DNA of 64,000 bases, taken from positions 310,001-374,000 of the forward strand of contig NW_002476270.1 in NCBI RefSeq assembly GCF_000189635.1. The letters run 5' to 3'. The notes beneath the pieces are model-generated. The model was given only the letters and a program-made list of their open reading frames with translations, was not told the DNA's origin and ran no database searches. A program made the translations under genes and the position numbers. This DNA is from Tetrahymena thermophila SB210. Its lineage: Eukaryota > Ciliophora > Oligohymenophorea > Hymenostomatida > Tetrahymenidae. This document shows positions 61,627-64,000 of the stretch, piece after piece; positions within the stretch are counted from its first letter, which is position 1; each line of letters opens with the position of its first letter.

Positions 61627-64000
61627 TCAATTTTAATTTTCATCATCTATGTTACCAAATGAGAATTAATTATTTAATGATTTAATATTAAAACTGATAA
61701 GTAAATCTTTTTTTGAATCTAATGCTTTGCTTGAACTTAAATCTATAAATTTCTTAAAATTTTTAATTTAGATTTTGGCTAAACCTCCTTTTAAAATAGA
61801 TCGCCTTAATTTTGACCAACTATAATTATTGTAAATATATTTTAAAGTTTAAATAATAAATTTACTTATGAAAAACTTTGAAAGGGTTGTATTTTTAATT
61901 AAAAAGCAAATTGTAAAGTAAAAAATTATTTTTAAACAAGTACTTTCGAACCCATAGTTAGTTATTTAATAATGTGCTTGATATAATTTAAAATATATTA
62001 AGTAAGCACTTATTTCTTAAAAAGAAGTATTAATATCTTCTAAAAATTACACCAAGAAGGCTTAATGTTAATTAACCTTTTTTAATTTTAAAGATTAATG
62101 CTTAAATATTAAAGATGAAAGGAAAATTAACTTACCAAACATCATTATAAATAATGCAATCAAAATGAACGAAAAAATAAAATTAAGGTACATTTTATCA
62201 TCATTCAATTACTCAAACAAAGCAATCCAAAAAATTAAGAGAACATAATTGGCTGATTATGATTCTAATTTGTTTATTTTATCATCTTAATATGGTTTAA
62301 AGAGCACTAAAGAAGCACTGTAGATTAACTATACAAATATAACTGAAGTTAGTTAAATTTGAGGTTTATTATTGTAGTAGGTTGACAAAAATAAAATTAT
62401 TATTTTATACCAAGTTTTAATAAACTCCCACCACCATCTGTTTCTGTTAAAGTCTTGAAAAAAATAACCATATCTTCTTATAACATTTGTTGATACATTG
62501 TCGAACATTTTAGAATGGTTTCTATATAATACATATAGCATAATTAAAGGATAGATAATTGTGACTACTACTAAAATAGGAAGTATTAAAAATGCTATGT
62601 AGAATTTATGCTCAGTATTATAACATTCTTAATTCATCTAACTTTTCATGTAGTAAGTATCTCCAAACTTTTGACAAATAATAATTTCTAATGCAGCCTA
62701 GTAAATATTCTATGAAGCAATATAACTGAATACAATTATTGTACTAATTGCCATGTTTAAATTATTATATTTGATTTACAAATTATAATATTAATTTGGC
62801 ATAAAATATTATATTCCAATAATAATTAGGTTAACAGAAATATATATTAGTTACAAAAACACACATGGAAGCACAATTGAGATGTACAAAAATCTTAAGT
62901 ATTGTATTGGTATGTTGAAATTTAACCTACTCAAGCTGCAATCAATTGAATATAAAAATACCAATATCGGCTATGAAAATGCTTGAGGAAAGGCAAATAA
63001 GTTCTAGAATAATCCAGGAAATGTAAAACCAATACTAGACTTTAAAGCAGAGACAACATAAAATTAATTTATAAAGATCTTGGAGATTAATGTAGATTAA
63101 AGTATAAATTATGATACTCCCATCTAGAGAATTTTAAGCGAGGATATTATACGAATTTGACACATTTCAATATTGCTATCCTAAGAATCTATAATTAAAA
63201 AAACTAGATAGAATACTATCCCAAACAATACTAATATTTATTTAAATGAATTTGTTTAAATGGAAGAGCATAATGAGCATTAAATGCTTTTCGTACCTAA
63301 TTGACTATCTTTTCCATATTATTTTCCCCATATTTTTCCATAATTATCACAAGATGAGCATAAAGCCCCTGTGTATCCCTCTTAACAGTACCCTTTTGAT
63401 GAGTCTCCATTCCAAGGGTTTGAAAGCTGATCACATTAGTATATATCATCAGAATAATTACTTTTTCTCCTATTTTTTTAATAATAATTCTTAAATGTTA
63501 AAATTTAAATTTTTAATTAAATAAATACCAGTAATTCTCCCTTAACACAATTTGGTTTAACTCACAATAACTAGTTTATTAATTGTCACAATTTTTGCAC
63601 TAAATTTAATCTCCTATTTAGGGATAAATGAGGGAATAGGTTCCATTTAAACATTAAATGCACTCTTACATTTAACAGCCTTAGCATACTGAGTTATAGT
63701 ACTCACCAGCTTAACAACTTCTAAAATAAAGAAATATACCTATATTATCTACATTAATAAATTGATTAGTGCTATTTAGAGTCTTCATTCCACTAAGCTA
63801 AAGCAAGATAGTAGCATTTTTAGAAGGAACTCCTGTAATTTTAAAATTATTCATAAAGCATCCTATTTTTTTGGGTGAGTAATAAGCATATTCAACTAAT
63901 GTTGCACCTTCTATTTTTACAATTTGATCTTATAAAAATATACTATTTTGTTAAATATATATCCTACAGCTATATGAGCTTATTTCTTAAAATAACTCTT
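61627..64000 (-). CDS. Cysteine-rich multipass surface protein, partial (5' end off right edge)
   Basis: The frame is open at base 64000, so the N-terminus is missing. The first part is an ectodomain with Cys-rich modules (SCQAGEYYNSVCQGCQMQEC, CEL repeats, then CQEGYTGALCSSCDNYGKIW), of the GCC2/GCC3 or EGF-like type found in giant ciliate surface proteins. From about 63240 downward there are many hydrophobic segments (ILVLFGIVFYLVFLII, FYIAFLILPILVVVTIIYPL, FSFILILIALFIMMF-like), giving a C-terminal bundle of about eight helices. The tail ends in a basic/acidic cytoplasmic segment (RRSILKGGLAKIQIK, FGNIDDENQN). One intron is at 63486-63537 or nearby and another begins at ~62125; splicing between 61830 and 62125 is not resolved. 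The role is unknown: receptor, adhesion or mechanosensor are all possible. Confidence 0.75.

Noticed and set aside
61935-61960. GGGTTCGAAAGTAC on the minus strand looked like a tRNA T-loop
   Set aside because: No cloverleaf can be drawn from the flanking A/T-rich sequence.

Overview
The window is ciliate nuclear DNA, most likely macronuclear and from Tetrahymena or a close relative. In every recognisable gene TAA and TAG fall inside conserved domains as glutamine, and TGA is the only stop. The DNA is extremely AT-rich. Introns are short, AT-rich and GT-AG (about 47 to 250 bases, one of 425). Under the standard code every gene shatters into pieces, so all models below were read by hand with TAA/TAG = Gln. 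Several models close exactly in frame across all their introns, which is strong internal support.

Left third (1-26355): most of a very large inositol-trisphosphate-receptor-like calcium channel gene (minus strand, pore beyond the left edge); an aldose 1-epimerase; a polytopic membrane protein with a long polar tail; a 14-3-3 protein; a secreted GH18-like protein; a helix-turn-helix protein whose C-terminus carries an internal tandem duplication; a lipid-anchored-type MORN repeat protein; and an MFS-like transporter with a very long cytoplasmic loop.

Middle (26356-43009): a gene-poor, repeat-bearing stretch with one uncharacterised gene, a nine-exon helix-turn-helix protein, three noncoding or partly coding tandem duplications, a predicted pseudokinase fused to MORN repeats, a possible Hus1/PCNA-fold checkpoint clamp subunit with a Q/N-rich tail, a Thr/Glu/Val-repeat acidic protein with E2F-like sites upstream, and a divergent actin.

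Right third (43010-64000): an OTU1/YOD1 deubiquitinase; a 1582-residue cytosolic carboxypeptidase (M14, tubulin deglutamylase type) divergently arranged with radial spoke protein 3; a small uncharacterised protein; a very large Asn/Gln/Ser-rich protein; and the C-terminal part of a cysteine-rich multipass surface protein running off the right edge.

The genes do not form an operon. The clearest functional theme is the cilium: the carboxypeptidase and RSP3 share one 0.9-kb divergent intergenic region, and MORN and actin-family genes also occur. No tRNA, rRNA, CRISPR array, virus-like element or complete transposon was recognised.
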